Under the pieces are notes generated by a model that saw nothing but the letters and a program-made list of their open reading frames with translations, did no database searches and was not told the DNA's origin. A DNA stretch of 64,000 nucleotides from Cryptomeria japonica (Eukaryota; Streptophyta; Pinopsida; Cupressales; Cupressaceae), in NCBI RefSeq assembly GCF_030272615.1, contig NC_081415.1, positions 416,546,757-416,610,756 of the forward strand, written 5' to 3'. The first letter of the stretch is position 1. Each line of letters opens with the position of its first letter. Made by a program: the position numbers and the translations under genes. Of the stretch, positions 48,401 through 52,453 are shown piece after piece.

Positions 48401-51400
48401 TGATTACTCATTCCACCTAGCCTACGGGTCTCAGGAATAGGCTAATGGACCACTGAAAGAACATCAGTGAGAAGGGGACATTATAGTGATTGTAAATGCT
48501 CATGGAAAGCAAATGAATGAAATCTGAAAACAAACCAATCTTGTTGTTATTCATTTATTGTGATCACACAAATTGCAAGCAAGTTTCAAAACAAAAAATC
48601 AGGGATGCACATTTCATAGTGATTTTGTTCCATTGGTCATCACAAATTGAATGCACCTTGAATAAAGTTTCTTCAAGATCTTGTTCTTTTTTTCATTAAT
48701 GGACTTCATTTTCTCAATCATTGAGTCGATGTCATTGTATACTTTCCTCATTTTATGGACTTAATGTTCTCAACCATTGAGTCAACGTCATTGTATACTT
48801 TTCTCAAATATGGCTTATCCATGTCCATAAACCGGATTACACTCATGATGGGCTCAATGAAACTAAGAAGATAGTCCACATGATCCAATTGAGTGTCATC
48901 TAGGATCATTTGCTTTATTTCCATCCCACTATATAGGGACCAACTTTGTTTGATGACCTTGCTAGAAAGTGACTCCCACACCTTCACAAGTCGTCTCAAG
49001 ACAATTGTGTTGGTTGCAAATTAGGGCTTAGCAACCTATTCAGAAATTAAAATTAAAAAACAAAGAAGAAACCATACTTAAATTTTAAAAAATAAATTAG
49101 TAATTATTAAAATAAAATGCAAATTTTAAAAATTGTAATGTTTCAATTACCTTCAGCAGCTCCAATTGTGAGAATGATCTAAAAATGGCCTACAACATGT
49201 GGTGGTTTGTGATGAACATTTGGATCTCTTAAGACTACACATAGACTTGTTTGATCCAATTTATTTACTTGGCCAACTTCTATAGTGTGGGATTGAGTGA
49301 GTGGACAGCACAAAGTGTTTAAAATATGTGATAATCATGTCCCAACCAACATATTGACCACTCTACAATTCTTTGCATTGTCTGTTATGACTTGGACAAC
49401 ATTTTGAGGACCCACTTCTTGAATGCACTATATAAGGATGCTAGCAATAAATTGTGCATTCTTCACCTACCCTTCACAATCCATGAATTTCAAAAACATT
49501 GATCCTTTAGGGCATGCTACACATACATTAACACCCAATTTCTTGTATCCTTCCATCCATTGGAAACAATGGACATTGTTGTTTCTTTCAACAAAATACT
49601 AATGGGAGTCAATGAAGTGAATATTTTTTACCTCCTTTGTTAATAATGTGCAATGCACCTTGTCATAACTTAGCTCTATTTACCCTTGTGGTTTGTCATT
49701 TACTTTTCTCAAACATATCTTACCAATATGATGATTGAGCAATATGGAAGGACAAAACCTTTGCATAGAGGCATTTTCCAATGGTTTGATTTGCAATCTT
49801 TGTAGCATCATTTTGAAATGCCCTCTTTAATGCCCCCCTTGTTATCTTCACATTAGTGGGCTTTTCTTCATTTTTGCCTGAAAATTGGTGCCATTTTATG
49901 ACAACATCATGGAAGATATTATGAGATGAAGAAGAGGTGGCCTCCATGTTCCCCTTCCTCTTCTCAAAGGATGCCCTGCTCTAAGTGCAACTCTTGCATT
50001 TTCTTCCTCCTACTCTTTGATGTATTCTGCTATTTGATGATTTGACACAAGCACACCATTCTTTCTTGGGCATGCTTTGATTCCCATGTTGAGAATGACA
50101 CACAAATGGGATTTCACTTGGTTGTACGAGCTAGTACACCTTGGATCATAGACATTGCATATCCAAACAAATGTTCCATCACTACAAATTTGTTGTATCA
50201 TTTGTACATGCCTCCACAAGGTGAGTGTGAGTTAGTTTTGAAGGTGGGTTGATCTATGGAGCTAGTATTGGTTGCCATTGTAATCTCTACAACAAGAAGT
50301 TTGGAAAACACAAATTGAATAAAAGGTTTTTAAATTAATACATTGTTTTCAATATTTAAAATTAATTAAAAATATCTTATCATTAAAAAAATAGTTTAAT
50401 ATTAAATATTTTAGTTTTATTGTAAAAGTTTCCTGTATATAAATTAGAAAATTTAAAACTATAAATAATATATAGTACAATGGATATACAATACATATAA
50501 TATCTTTATAGAATTTTAAGTTTTTAACTCAGAGATCAGTTAACTTGTTTTTAACTCAGAAAGTTTCAAAATTTTCTGTGAAAAAAAGAATATTTATATT
50601 GAAAATGAGCAGCTTTATCCTTTCATGACTACTTGGTGATTGGTGGTTGAGGATCGAGGTTGATTCAAGAAAGAATCAGCAGTGGTGTATTTATATTTTT
50701 TCTTATTTGATGGCGTTTTTGCCGTTCATGGGCATGCCAAACATAATATATAGAATAATGAGCAACATTAATACATATTGGGAAGAAAGAATGTCAGTTG
50801 GGATTTTCTTGAAGTCAAAGTAAAAAAGAATCATGAAGAAAGGTGCATGTCTTTGGAATCACATCAGAATCTGCTTGGGAATGCTATGTTAGCTTTGGAT
50901 TTGCTCAGGTTCAGCCAATTGCGATGGAATACATTTTACATAGTTTTGTCTCAAACTTTGGTCGATTCCATAGGAATTCCGAGCAATATCTGATTCTAAG
51001 ACAAATTGTACTCAGAATAGGCAGGGAAATAGGCCAATTTGGCAACTTAGGTTTTATATGAAATTATGAATGGGCTAACTTCATTCAAGTGTTAAAATTT
51101 CTTACTTCTAGCACTGGCAATTTACTGTGACTATTTTATTGTTGAATATTTAGATTTCTAGCTATTTTGTAAATATAGTGTTCTTTTGGGAGTAACTTCA
51201 TACAATTTTGACTCATTGCCTTTTTTAATTATATATTTACTGTACTTTTCTCTTGCCATTTTCAGCCCCTAAAAATATTTTAGATAGTGTTGCAATATGG
51301 AAGCCAACCCGAATCTATAGGTTGCTGAGCTTAAGTGAATTGTGCTCATGCTTCCCATTTACACGCTTTGATTGTGGGTGCAATTTTTAATTAGACAATC

Positions 51401-52043
51401 GGCAGTGTCAACAGAGCTTGGTAACTGCAGGCTTCACATGATGTTTGGTGAATTGGCATTGGATTTGAATTTGTATGCTAACCTTTGTCCAGGTTATCAA
51501 TCTAGAAATTCAACCCACCAAATTGACTTGAACTAGTAATTAGTATGAAGAGGAGAATAGACAGATACCCTTAATGAGTTCTAATTTTCTACACATTCTA
51601 TAACAGTCTTCTCTTAAAAGATTATGCCTTGTTTTACATAAATATGAAAGAAAATTGTATGTCACTCAAATTGCCATTTTCTGGTAAAATGCATATCTTT
51701 TTGTTCTGAACTTGTGACACCATTTACACCCATATCATTATAAATTACAACATTTGTCAAATCCAGAACACATTTGTTTTTATTTGAATATGGATTTGAA
51801 TACATATTCTTCTTGCACTTTATATCTTTTTGTTCTGAACTTGTGACACCATTTACACCCATATCATTATAAATTACAACATTTGTCAAATCCAGAACAC
51901 ATTTGTTTTTATTTGAATATGGATTTGAATACATATTCTTCTTGCACTTTTAAACTTACAATTTGTTCCCTTTTTTCTCGTATACAGGCTGGGACCTATA
52001 TAAAGGAATTTGTACATGGTGATCTTGGACGCACATATCCCAA
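5913..52043 (+). CDS. PUS10: PUS10, tRNA pseudouridine synthase Pus10 (partial, 11 exons visible)
   Basis: The spliced exons encode about 290 residues of Pus10, the enzyme that isomerises uridine to pseudouridine in the T-loop (positions 54/55) of some tRNAs. Family signatures in order: SEPCKCEV then YIGGRYLKYSR; VSQTRWMIDDERMGENSVEE; the catalytic block AAGREDIDVRMLGTGRPF, whose aspartate is expected to be the nucleophile; VEVLNAR; VRELM; MREGEAEKQKQYAAVVW; EQKTPIRVLHRRSPLVRKR; and AGTYIKEFVHGDLGRTYP. All introns are GT-AG. After the 72-nt exon the introns are 21,586 bp (6471-28056) and 22,425 bp (29563-51987), and the intron after 52043 exceeds 11.9 kb. The frame is intact, so the gene is probably functional. 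The N-terminal exons and the final exon are not in view. The call rests on remembered plant and animal Pus10 motifs. Confidence 0.92.
6471..6984 (+). other. PUS10: PUS10 intron, left end
   Basis: Plain AT-rich intron sequence follows the GTGTGT donor. From about 6865 to 6984 the composition changes to a G-rich, slow-decaying stretch (repeated GGGTCT/GGTCTTGG words) that immediately precedes element Y. No coding or RNA feature is visible. Confidence 0.6.
6985..7939 (-). mobile_element. 3' terminal segment of element Y
   Basis: This is the non-coding tail after the Y ORF. Reading leftward it has an AACCCTAATTAGGG palindrome (7881-7896), a possible TATA box (CTATATATG, about 7797-7805), a block matching CGTAAG-CCCC in the X and W tails (near 7165-7180) and the terminus CACATCAACA. 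The order palindrome, TATA, conserved block and terminal CAACA is the same as in X, and it resembles the U3-R-U5 order of an LTR. Confidence 0.6.
7940..8664 (-). pseudogene. C-terminal part of Y transposon ORF
   Basis: The open frame reads leftward from the X insertion at 8664 to a stop at 7940-7942. It encodes an all-helical segment (EVEKWIESARKQADD, a WEEFRPIQDTTIPRLQALKKVP block, a Trp-Cys pair, then a helix ending FLEYARRERDAGRDLLEDSL). Each block has counterparts in the intact X ORF and in W, for example FIAYAKKEHWKGNKILDERLL of X. The family's function is unknown to me. The gene is dead here because its upstream part is separated by the X insertion and carries a frameshift. Confidence 0.75.
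8670..9721 (-). mobile_element. 3' terminal segment of element X
   Basis: This tail runs from the ORF stop to the left terminus. Reading leftward it has an AACCCTAATTAGGG palindrome (about 9594-9608), a TATTTATA box (about 9517-9525, near TATAAATAG on the other strand), a conserved CGTAAGACCCCTTG block (about 8863-8877) and the terminal ACACGTCAACA. The equivalent Y tail at 6985-7939 has the same order, so the arrangement is conserved across the family. Confidence 0.65.
9722..12961 (-). CDS. Intact 1079-aa transposon ORF of element X, function unknown
   Basis: One uninterrupted frame encodes 1079 residues; the better start may be Met7 (MATPKAG, 12943), because TGTGTAG just before it looks like a splice acceptor. 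Residues about 40-560 are a conserved folded region (FREVPYIGKPSP, LSEEAISEAFHLP, YFEKWMFNFIQVI, HMSSYVIYALIRS, YGAWFIQFPKFTYIRVHG, PRYPTDRIVLLEV). Its layout recalls the plant-transposon ORF domains found in non-autonomous gypsy-like elements (PF20167/PF04195 type), which is only a resemblance. Residues about 560-680 are a low-complexity Ser/Glu/Arg linker with basic clusters that could be nuclear localisation signals. After PDWLKERL near 687 comes a coiled coil near 795 and a long helical C-terminus. No RT, integrase, protease or DDE motif is present. Broken relatives lie at 1087-2772, 7940-8664 and 15844-17511. Confidence 0.8.
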   Translation of the reverse strand: MKCCVGMATPKAGASTSRSALMKEDQKTEEVETKIVSKWSNIGDTNLGNFSTKKFREVPYIGKPSPVARRIIESGIIKAAGFPPAIQCHELMIECARHYDPQSRTIVSNEGNTLAYLSEEAISEAFHLPEHRDMIYKSLEGARSMYEDDPDACLSIINKNWLLKSRPRLSKIPNTPHRIDFQEEYRDLITMLNRVTGAPHAFYFEKWMFNFIQVIVQGKGTIHWARIISHCLDVQLRRLKATKTFHMSSYVIYALIRSVEYAGLPHRGVIGRGPGEVRACDSYAYLHHLPGSNYKLVNDTFTMHITRTLQGGIHNRLSQDAQEFIKRYGAWFIQFPKFTYIRVHGCPLPPYMLPRYPTDRIVLLEVTRQLAAYAKAFRHRHGNGVPVPIILGNSIEVCPNALAMDDAEKELALYSFSTFALRESFDPHGHLEETVGRKFKHEYQIEDFMMNLLDDLEVKRKMHSRLPLDCIRKCRIYRVADQAQDSGRHIQSSYDRESKSIRLDWNEPEVVDLDALMAPVLSCTRRWVDIQHQKLREQCIAMTFTLEEKPAEGGASVSEGNPNPRNSGEGNLRCASEGNLHPRGSKRKERPGKRESSKKKQEANRDRSSGTSSRPERRTIQVEESMESMVQNDRQEEGQAQQGSPDGSLQDYELDEDKEDNAMTSPPRQEEIVHKEIQVQETRSIIPDWLKERLTKVIVVEDEDSAIDLESLVGRSHEVTEKRKATKMSKMIRDETGSRKLQIATPAVDKYEGEILAEEYDIQTFELGPSTAEQTLDDATDSFEALKDKLREEMEKNRKLERERGAWRTYFSHINEPLGRQDPTRSPVQALPLQSINEAERFRNMVQRTSPWMDKSHTVAIEFVTRMMKIIHQAIQVLEIIHNLMITVAAFDHTKDVIIPVLKVIRHTSRKVLAQEKILDGESHSLFQWSTLLHMKSVFFKDISVRCGQVEEVINPIQDRVFEVLRTILGKRIEVETDVDMQELEDRIKVIFCKDANVTDEQYDQMFATMLLIERTKELESTWDAALLDAFDQVIHFEESMKNLPEIPIAEIEGIVTRFIAYAKKEHWKGNKILDERLL
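13060..13115. repeat. AATTCAAAA simple repeat in X leader
   Basis: A short run of AATTCAAAATT/TTCAAAATT units, six or so imperfect copies, sits in the leader between the candidate TATA box and the ORF of element X. Confidence 0.7.
13463..13475 (-). promoter_or_regulatory. Candidate TATA box upstream of the X ORF
   Basis: The minus strand reads TATAAAAGGAGGG, about 500 bp upstream of the X ORF. Downstream, GAG-GTATGG near 13153 and TGTGTAG near 12948 could be the donor and acceptor of a leader intron placing Met7 as the first codon. The box lies just downstream of the hairpin array, so the array would sit in the upstream promoter region. The assignment is from motif appearance only. Confidence 0.5.
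13800..15400. repeat. Eleven-copy hairpin repeat array in element X
   Basis: A motif of about 34 bp recurs with starts near 13803, 13971, 14137, 14311, 14467, 14643, 14819, 14984, 15153, 15195 and 15361. The core is GGTCCCT, a 4-6 base loop, then AGGGACAGGAGCGA, preceded by TCGCCCT or TCGCTCT. The arms pair as an imperfect hairpin: a 6-bp inner stem GTCCCT/AGGGAC, an internal mismatch, and an outer TCGC/GCGA stem. Most starts are 156-176 bp apart, close to a nucleosome repeat length, with one closely spaced pair (15153/15195). The spacers between copies are not alike, so this is not a simple tandem satellite. It lies upstream of the candidate TATA box. Confidence 0.9.
15844..17511 (-). pseudogene. 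N-terminal and middle part of Y transposon ORF
   Basis: Reading leftward from 17511, one frame encodes QDRIHRGLSKEATELIEKYG and FTYLRIHGF...PRYPTD, and after a frameshift near 17360 the second frame continues MILLEVVRQL through to the X insertion at 15843. The product matches X residues about 325-820: the YGAWFIQFPKFTYIRVHG block, WVDIQ, PDWL-like IPKWLM, RDETG, and the coiled coil before the breakpoint. The first 320 or so residues of the family are missing at the 17515 junction. The frameshift, the truncation and the X insertion make it a pseudogene. Confidence 0.8.
19554..20800 (+). mobile_element. Non-autonomous hAT element, 1247 bp, in hAT relic 1
   Basis: The element begins CAGTGTTAC and ends GTAACTATG, imperfect terminal inverted repeats (7 of 9 positions). 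It is flanked by the 8-bp duplication GCTGATGA (19546-19553 and 20801-20808), the hAT hallmark. Further inverted homology lies inside the ends (GACTCAAACG and AAGCTTGGGCC on the left, GAGCCCAAGC and GTTTGAGTC on the right). It has no transposase. Its right part (about 20380-20700) resembles, in reverse complement, the 3' end of the hAT relic at 36503-36800, so it is probably a deletion derivative of that family. Confidence 0.9.
20024..20175. repeat. CT-rich microsatellite
   Basis: A pyrimidine-rich stretch starts with nine or so CT dinucleotides (20024-20045) and continues as imperfect TCTC/CTCTCT runs to about 20175, inside the non-autonomous hAT element. Confidence 0.9.
24451..24884. repeat. 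217-bp tandem duplication within LTR B
   Basis: Two consecutive copies, 24451-24667 and 24668-24884, begin TCTAAAATGTT and end near CCCATTCTAAT. They differ at only a few positions, so the duplication is recent relative to the LTR. Confidence 0.85.
24948..25215. repeat. Array of CCGCTGAA..GCGG hairpins in LTR B
   Basis: Five units of the form CCCGCTG(AAAA)GTGG or CCTCCCGCTGCATGAGCGG occur at about 40-60 bp spacing, each followed by a T-rich spacer. The arms CCGCT/AGCGG pair around a 4-6 base loop. The same array occurs in LTR A (26425-26670) and, in reverse, in LTR D (46800-47075). Confidence 0.8.
26905..28056 (+). other. PUS10: PUS10 intron, stretch before exon 28057
   Basis: The segment contains the probable 3' end of hAT relic 1 up to about 27300, with T-rich runs and TTTTCCCC words, followed by AT-rich intron sequence without recognisable features. 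Short frames here have no motif. Confidence 0.5.
28057..29562 (+). CDS. PUS10: PUS10 catalytic-domain exons (seven)
   Basis: Seven exons lie close together: 28057-28125, 28223-28303, 28408-28527, 28719-28793, 28975-29055, 29318-29391 and 29502-29562. The introns between them are 97, 104, 191, 181, 262 and 110 bp, all GT-AG. All junctions are phase 0 except 29391/29502, which splits a Trp codon. The encoded segment runs from YSRYVSQTRW to YFLLHLCTQ and contains the expected catalytic aspartate in the GRED-I-D-VRMLG motif. No stop or frameshift interrupts it. This compact cluster sits between two introns of more than 20 kb. Confidence 0.95.
29563..31666 (+). other. PUS10: PUS10 intron, left part of the 22.4-kb intron
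   Basis: There is no convincing gene. Between about 30350 and 30620 the phrases ATTTTTATGTGGAAAACCC and GGCAAAAACCATG occur; in reverse they resemble the end of a Ty1/copia LTR (GGTTTTTC...GGGTTTTCCCA, as at 60057-60095). A decayed LTR on the minus strand is likely, but its ends were not found. Confidence 0.4.
31667..32576 (+). repeat. 5' LTR (910 bp) of a truncated LTR retrotransposon R
   Basis: R starts TGTAATGTCCCCATTTTG and ends GGGGACATTACA, and is followed after two bases by a primer-binding site, which identifies it as a 5' LTR in + orientation. A TATA box (GATATAAAAGGG) lies near 31831-31843, and a second TATAAAGGGG near 32087. The solo LTR at 3593-5133 is a relative in opposite orientation. 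The bases before it are CAACC. No matching 3' LTR is in the window. Confidence 0.85.
32579..32590 (+). promoter_or_regulatory. Primer-binding site of element R (initiator tRNA-Met)
   Basis: TGGTATCAGAGC, two bases after the LTR, is complementary to the 3' end of plant initiator tRNA-Met, the commonest primer of plant LTR retrotransposons. The internal region that should follow is degraded: no gag is recognisable downstream. Confidence 0.85.
32591..34736. other. Degraded, mostly unassigned sequence in PUS10 intron
   Basis: The first 200 bases are probably the leader of element R. From 33000 to 33960 there are short untraceable frames and repeated words such as GACTAGCC. From 34060 to 34160 is a TATATA-rich stretch (longest near 34128-34143). 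No coding motif was recognised. Confidence 0.4.
34737..36500 (-). pseudogene. Ty3/gypsy pol remnant (RNase H, integrase, degenerate C-terminus)
   Basis: Reading leftward, the fragments follow the gypsy pol order. 36500-36204 gives [29 protein letters not shown] and ISYIKGKENMVADALSR (RNase H end). 36056-35625 gives HSAPYFGHP and CFECQKVKTKHQ (integrase zinc finger), then IDFVQGLP and [14 protein letters not shown] (start of the DDE core). 35469-35275 and 35413-34964 give EEYLPLVEFSYKN, ALYGRKCRTP and YVGPFEVLEII..YRIALAP..NNVFHVS (integrase tail). 34934-34737 is a weak chromodomain-like remainder. Frame changes and stops occur between fragments. Reverse transcriptase, protease and gag are absent, as the element is cut at 36500 by hAT relic 2. 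Confidence 0.88.
36503..39800 (-). pseudogene. hAT transposase relic 2
   Basis: The relic reads leftward. Near 38950-38905 is FWFYCTIPFHTIR followed by a GTAATT donor-like site. Near 38770-38690 is SYWQIMVGSITICEAGFKGPNDEI, and near 38640-38580 CTIMTDGWMDRR. At 38551-38166 are TTFIKSIDASGNTKN, MVQVVTDNAANCVAAG, then after a frameshift LFWTSCAAHCLDPILEDL, the DUF659 and RNase-H-like part. At 37764-37450 is MGYIYEGIDRVKDAI and IWKIINRRWHLQLHKPLHTTAYFLNP (C-terminal dimerisation region), and at 37141-36812 an acidic tail. Several stops and frameshifts are present. The 3' flank 36503-36800 is shared with the non-autonomous hAT element at 19554-20800. Confidence 0.85.
39018..39390 (+). pseudogene. 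Fragment of an unrecognised ORF with charged tail
   Basis: A + strand frame, with one in-frame TAG at 39137-39139, encodes FMKVIEDGYSPLLKEDFQDAD, then YIKEHQYQLKRYVVRCLE and a C-terminus that alternates Lys- and Glu-rich runs (DKDKKKGKEKVEEEGQGDEEEGKQQ). I do not recognise it; the charged tail resembles the linkers of the X and Z ORFs. It lies inside hAT relic 2 between two copies of a hAT exon end, so it is an insertion. Confidence 0.4.
39801..41504 (+). other. Internal remnant of element G (unassigned), with one 138-codon frame
   Basis: The frame 39827-40243 encodes a Thr/Asn-rich start then EALEKEGRKHDICVFDNPFFVLNEVLSY and a C-terminal Trp/Tyr-rich segment. It matches nothing I recognise. 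The remaining sequence to 41504 is non-coding and abuts, across element Z, a polypurine tract and an LTR at 44735 onward. It is therefore probably the internal 3' part of that older element. Confidence 0.35.
41505..41763 (+). repeat. 5' LTR of element Z
   Basis: 259 bp with TGTTGG at the start and GCAAACA at the end. A TTTTATACTCC box (41629-41639) is the likely TATA element. Relative to the 3' LTR it differs by T/C, T/C, G/A and T/C substitutions only. Confidence 0.97.
41766..41840 (+). other. Primer-binding site extended to an antisense full-length tRNA-Asp
   Basis: Two bases after the LTR begins TGGCGCCGTTGCCGGGGA, the 18-base complement of the 3' end of plant tRNA-Asp including CCA. The complementarity does not stop there: the whole 75-nt segment, read on the minus strand, follows nuclear tRNA-Asp from its 5' end to CCA. 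The D-arm reads TAGTATAGTGGTGAGTATT, the anticodon loop CCTATCACG and the T-arm GGGTTCGTTCC. By my recollection of the plant sequence, positions 8-76 match at about 64 of 68 sites. The 5' acceptor strand (positions 2-7) matches poorly. Mismatches include G34 to A and, directly after the 18-base primer site, A58 to T. Confidence 0.85.
41907..43853 (+). CDS. Element Z ORF, 648 codons to an in-frame TAG
   Basis: The frame begins at ATG 41907, after a 66-base leader, and encodes a protein with a folded region at residues about 70-290 (NVTFEGLNGFECRKWW, FMVDTFDRHTC, ISFKARDFTRVFGIPG, HWRCIMDVIKSRL, LMNGLMNGIVYDWAALLAERMYEF, HYAIGLFLEATRE). This layout resembles the putative plant transposon protein domain (PF20167 type) of non-autonomous gypsy-like elements, and loosely the X ORF. 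Residues about 305-360 are strongly acidic and Ser-rich (SGEPDSAKESSSTEDSEEEDEED). The frame stops at TAG 43851-43853, but the same frame stays open afterwards to 44306, so the ancestral protein was probably about 799 residues. No enzymatic motif is visible. Confidence 0.85.
   Translation: MDSAGKRSWKKQLHASSSTSQRDRGSNIRVLASGVRIAGGTMDANARQKQKQKAPQAAASAKNTMTPQNVTFEGLNGFECRKWWQDTPDNDLVKQNLRKAQVEWAIRMLVFPIREYEGALCFMVDTFDRHTCTSMFEYLRRDVTISFKARDFTRVFGIPGSQGKKIDLKAKKMTQEEKERWIKLVSRNLTTAELDSVARATKSRGIRKTFVAEGHWRCIMDVIKSRLTGSGRASDIALPQIMLMNGLMNGIVYDWAALLAERMYEFLTLQHRTFYMPHYAIGLFLEATREVVPEDELEVRPQGPLIAGEPPIMYWRHLDIGHSSAKRKQAVDRASASGEPDSAKESSSTEDSEEEDEEDDSSQATEEPVRVRFAPPLLSMGTTVPASGVGGICIPAFGQSHTPVTLGPLQHEHQGAPSGPTTAALTEDMAESGTEESPHRVVAVEEQGPTEVEDTEPHVWLDVVGSDAVVTVSASLLEEPTTANHPPVTEMRADLEAMQSWLTQRFQMTLAQPEGAVVFSPCRETRAEVVDLEDSSGEAHGLTVGNEAGEVASAGQARGDGAPSVAEAVPSQQDTVVPVPPGISQSSAQTEEDVETYLADMADMVTRGRRVVAAAQTQALQQVVVELEKVLQFMRVGCPIAFATCFES
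43854..44306 (+). pseudogene. Same-frame continuation of the Z ORF after the TAG stop
   Basis: The frame directly after the TAG remains open for 150 codons and encodes a predicted long coiled coil: VREIEQVYRDAYYTLRR, then heptad-like Ala/Glu/Arg repeats (REAARVALERKVASQQ, AELETRLAAEQTRL-like) to RTQ before TAA. The absence of further stops or frameshifts suggests one recent nonsense change, or deliberate stop readthrough. Confidence 0.7.
44461..44475 (+). promoter_or_regulatory. Polypurine tract of element Z
   Basis: TTTTTGGGGGGGATGA lies immediately before the 3' LTR, the expected plus-strand primer site for reverse transcription. Confidence 0.85.
44476..44734 (+). repeat. 3' LTR of element Z
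   Basis: 259 bp, same length as the 5' copy and 255 of 259 positions identical by eye. It is directly preceded by the polypurine tract and followed by the GCATT duplication. Confidence 0.97.
44735..46579 (+). mobile_element. 3' end of old element G: polypurine tract and 3' LTR start
   Basis: From 44735 the text TTGCTTGAGGACAAGCAATC..GGAAAGGACGGAT is nearly the same as the sequence before the 3' LTR of the intact chromovirus (reverse of 53563-53605). It is followed at 44774 by TGTAATGTCCCCATTTTCGG, an LTR start. G is thus an older relative of the chromovirus in + orientation. A TATA-like CTATATATTAG is near 45486. The end of the LTR was not found; it may continue beyond solo LTR D, which is inserted at 46580. 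Confidence 0.75.
44936..45215. repeat. Four-copy ~80-bp tandem repeat in LTR of element G
   Basis: Units beginning CTATTTATAGCGAATGCTTGC, CAATTTATGATAAGTGCTTGC, CTATTTACAATATGTGCTTGC and CTATTCATAGTACGTGTTTG start near 44940, 45010, 45092 and 45172. Each contains TTCTCTTT..CCTTGGAGAACA. Spacing is 70-82 bp and the copies are diverged. Confidence 0.8.
46580..48485 (-). repeat. Solo LTR D (1906 bp), family of A and B
   Basis: D is flanked by a perfect 5-bp duplication GTGAT (46575-46579 and 48486-48490). On the minus strand it starts TATAATGTCCCCTTCTCAC (terminal TG changed to TA) and ends GGGATATTACA. It carries the family landmarks in reverse: the GGCCTATTCC start region, CTTACTAAAAATAGTAAGTC palindromes (near 48244 and 48358), the CCGCTGAAT..GCGG hairpin array (46800-47075) and a poly-T run (46597-46612). 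No genes are present. Confidence 0.9.
48748..50219 (-). pseudogene. hAT transposase relic 3
   Basis: Reading leftward, 50219-50010 encodes a degenerate BED-type zinc-finger region (WICNVYDPRCTSS, YNQVKSHLCVILNMGIKACPR). 49947-49720 and short frames after it correspond to the linker, with the DUF659 part (FLKFMDCEG-like, VVQVITDNAKN-like words) degraded between 49640 and 49350. 48999-48748 encodes the C-terminal side (VDYLLSFIEPIMSVIRFMDMDKPYLRKVYNDVDSMVENI). Stops are frequent. It is a separate, more decayed copy than relics 1 and 2. Terminal repeats were not found. Confidence 0.7.
50220..51692 (+). other. PUS10: PUS10 intron, unassigned
   Basis: AT-rich sequence without recognised genes. 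Short frames at 50778-51061 show no family motif. Long runs of A and T (50330-50590) are typical of intronic decay. Confidence 0.5.
51693..51950. repeat. Perfect 129-bp tandem duplication next to a PUS10 exon
   Basis: Copies 51693-51821 and 51822-51950 are identical by eye (both begin ATATCTTTTTGTTCTGAAC and end TTCTTGCACTTT). The second copy ends 37 bases before the exon at 51988, near where the branch point of the 22.4-kb intron would lie. Confidence 0.95.
51988..52043 (+). CDS. PUS10: PUS10 penultimate (or near-last) exon
   Basis: The 56-nt exon follows a TATACAG acceptor and is followed by GTATGTT. It encodes AGTYIKEFVHGDLGRTYP and two bases of the next codon, the hallmark C-terminal block of Pus10, which continues directly from CTQ of the exon at 29562. 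The remaining C-terminus (about 35 residues in other species, with an Asn or Ser next) is not found before position 64000, so the following intron is more than 11.9 kb. Confidence 0.95.
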
Positions 52044-52407
52044 GTATGTTAGATGGTTGTTGTTTACATTATGAATTTCTTTCTTGGCATGGAAAAAAAA
52101 TTAATGTAATTGTCTATTAGCTTTTGTTGAGTAACTAATAACATTTTTTTTAATTGTATGATTATGGATTAAGGAAAGATGTCTTGAGAGTATGACACAT
52201 TTTCAGGACTGCTTTTTCCACTATAAAGAACTTATTTCTATGCTTTGATTCTTACGCTTGGTGAGAATGAGGAATGGGTCAATTCAATAGTAATATCCAA
52301 GCATGATTGTTCCTTATGTCTTGCGTCTATCTTTCTGCTGGCTTTTTTTTTTGTCTATCTATTTGTTGTGTCCGTACTTATTTATTTCAAGATTAGTTCT
52401 GAATATG
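52044..52407 (+). other. PUS10: PUS10 intron after the 51988-52043 exon
   Basis: AT-rich intron with several T and A homopolymers; no feature is seen. It ends at the LTR start at 52408. Confidence 0.6.
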
Positions 52408-52453
52408 TGTAATGTCCCCTTTTCTAGGCGACGTGAGATGAGCAGGGGTTGAC
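52408..52453 (+). repeat. 46-bp stub of another TGTAATGTCCCC LTR
   Basis: TGTAATGTCCCCTTTTCTAGG starts an LTR that is cut after 46 bases by the chromovirus insertion (target TTGAC). Only 7 bases to the right of the chromovirus a different LTR begins, so most of this LTR is out of view or lost. Confidence 0.6.
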
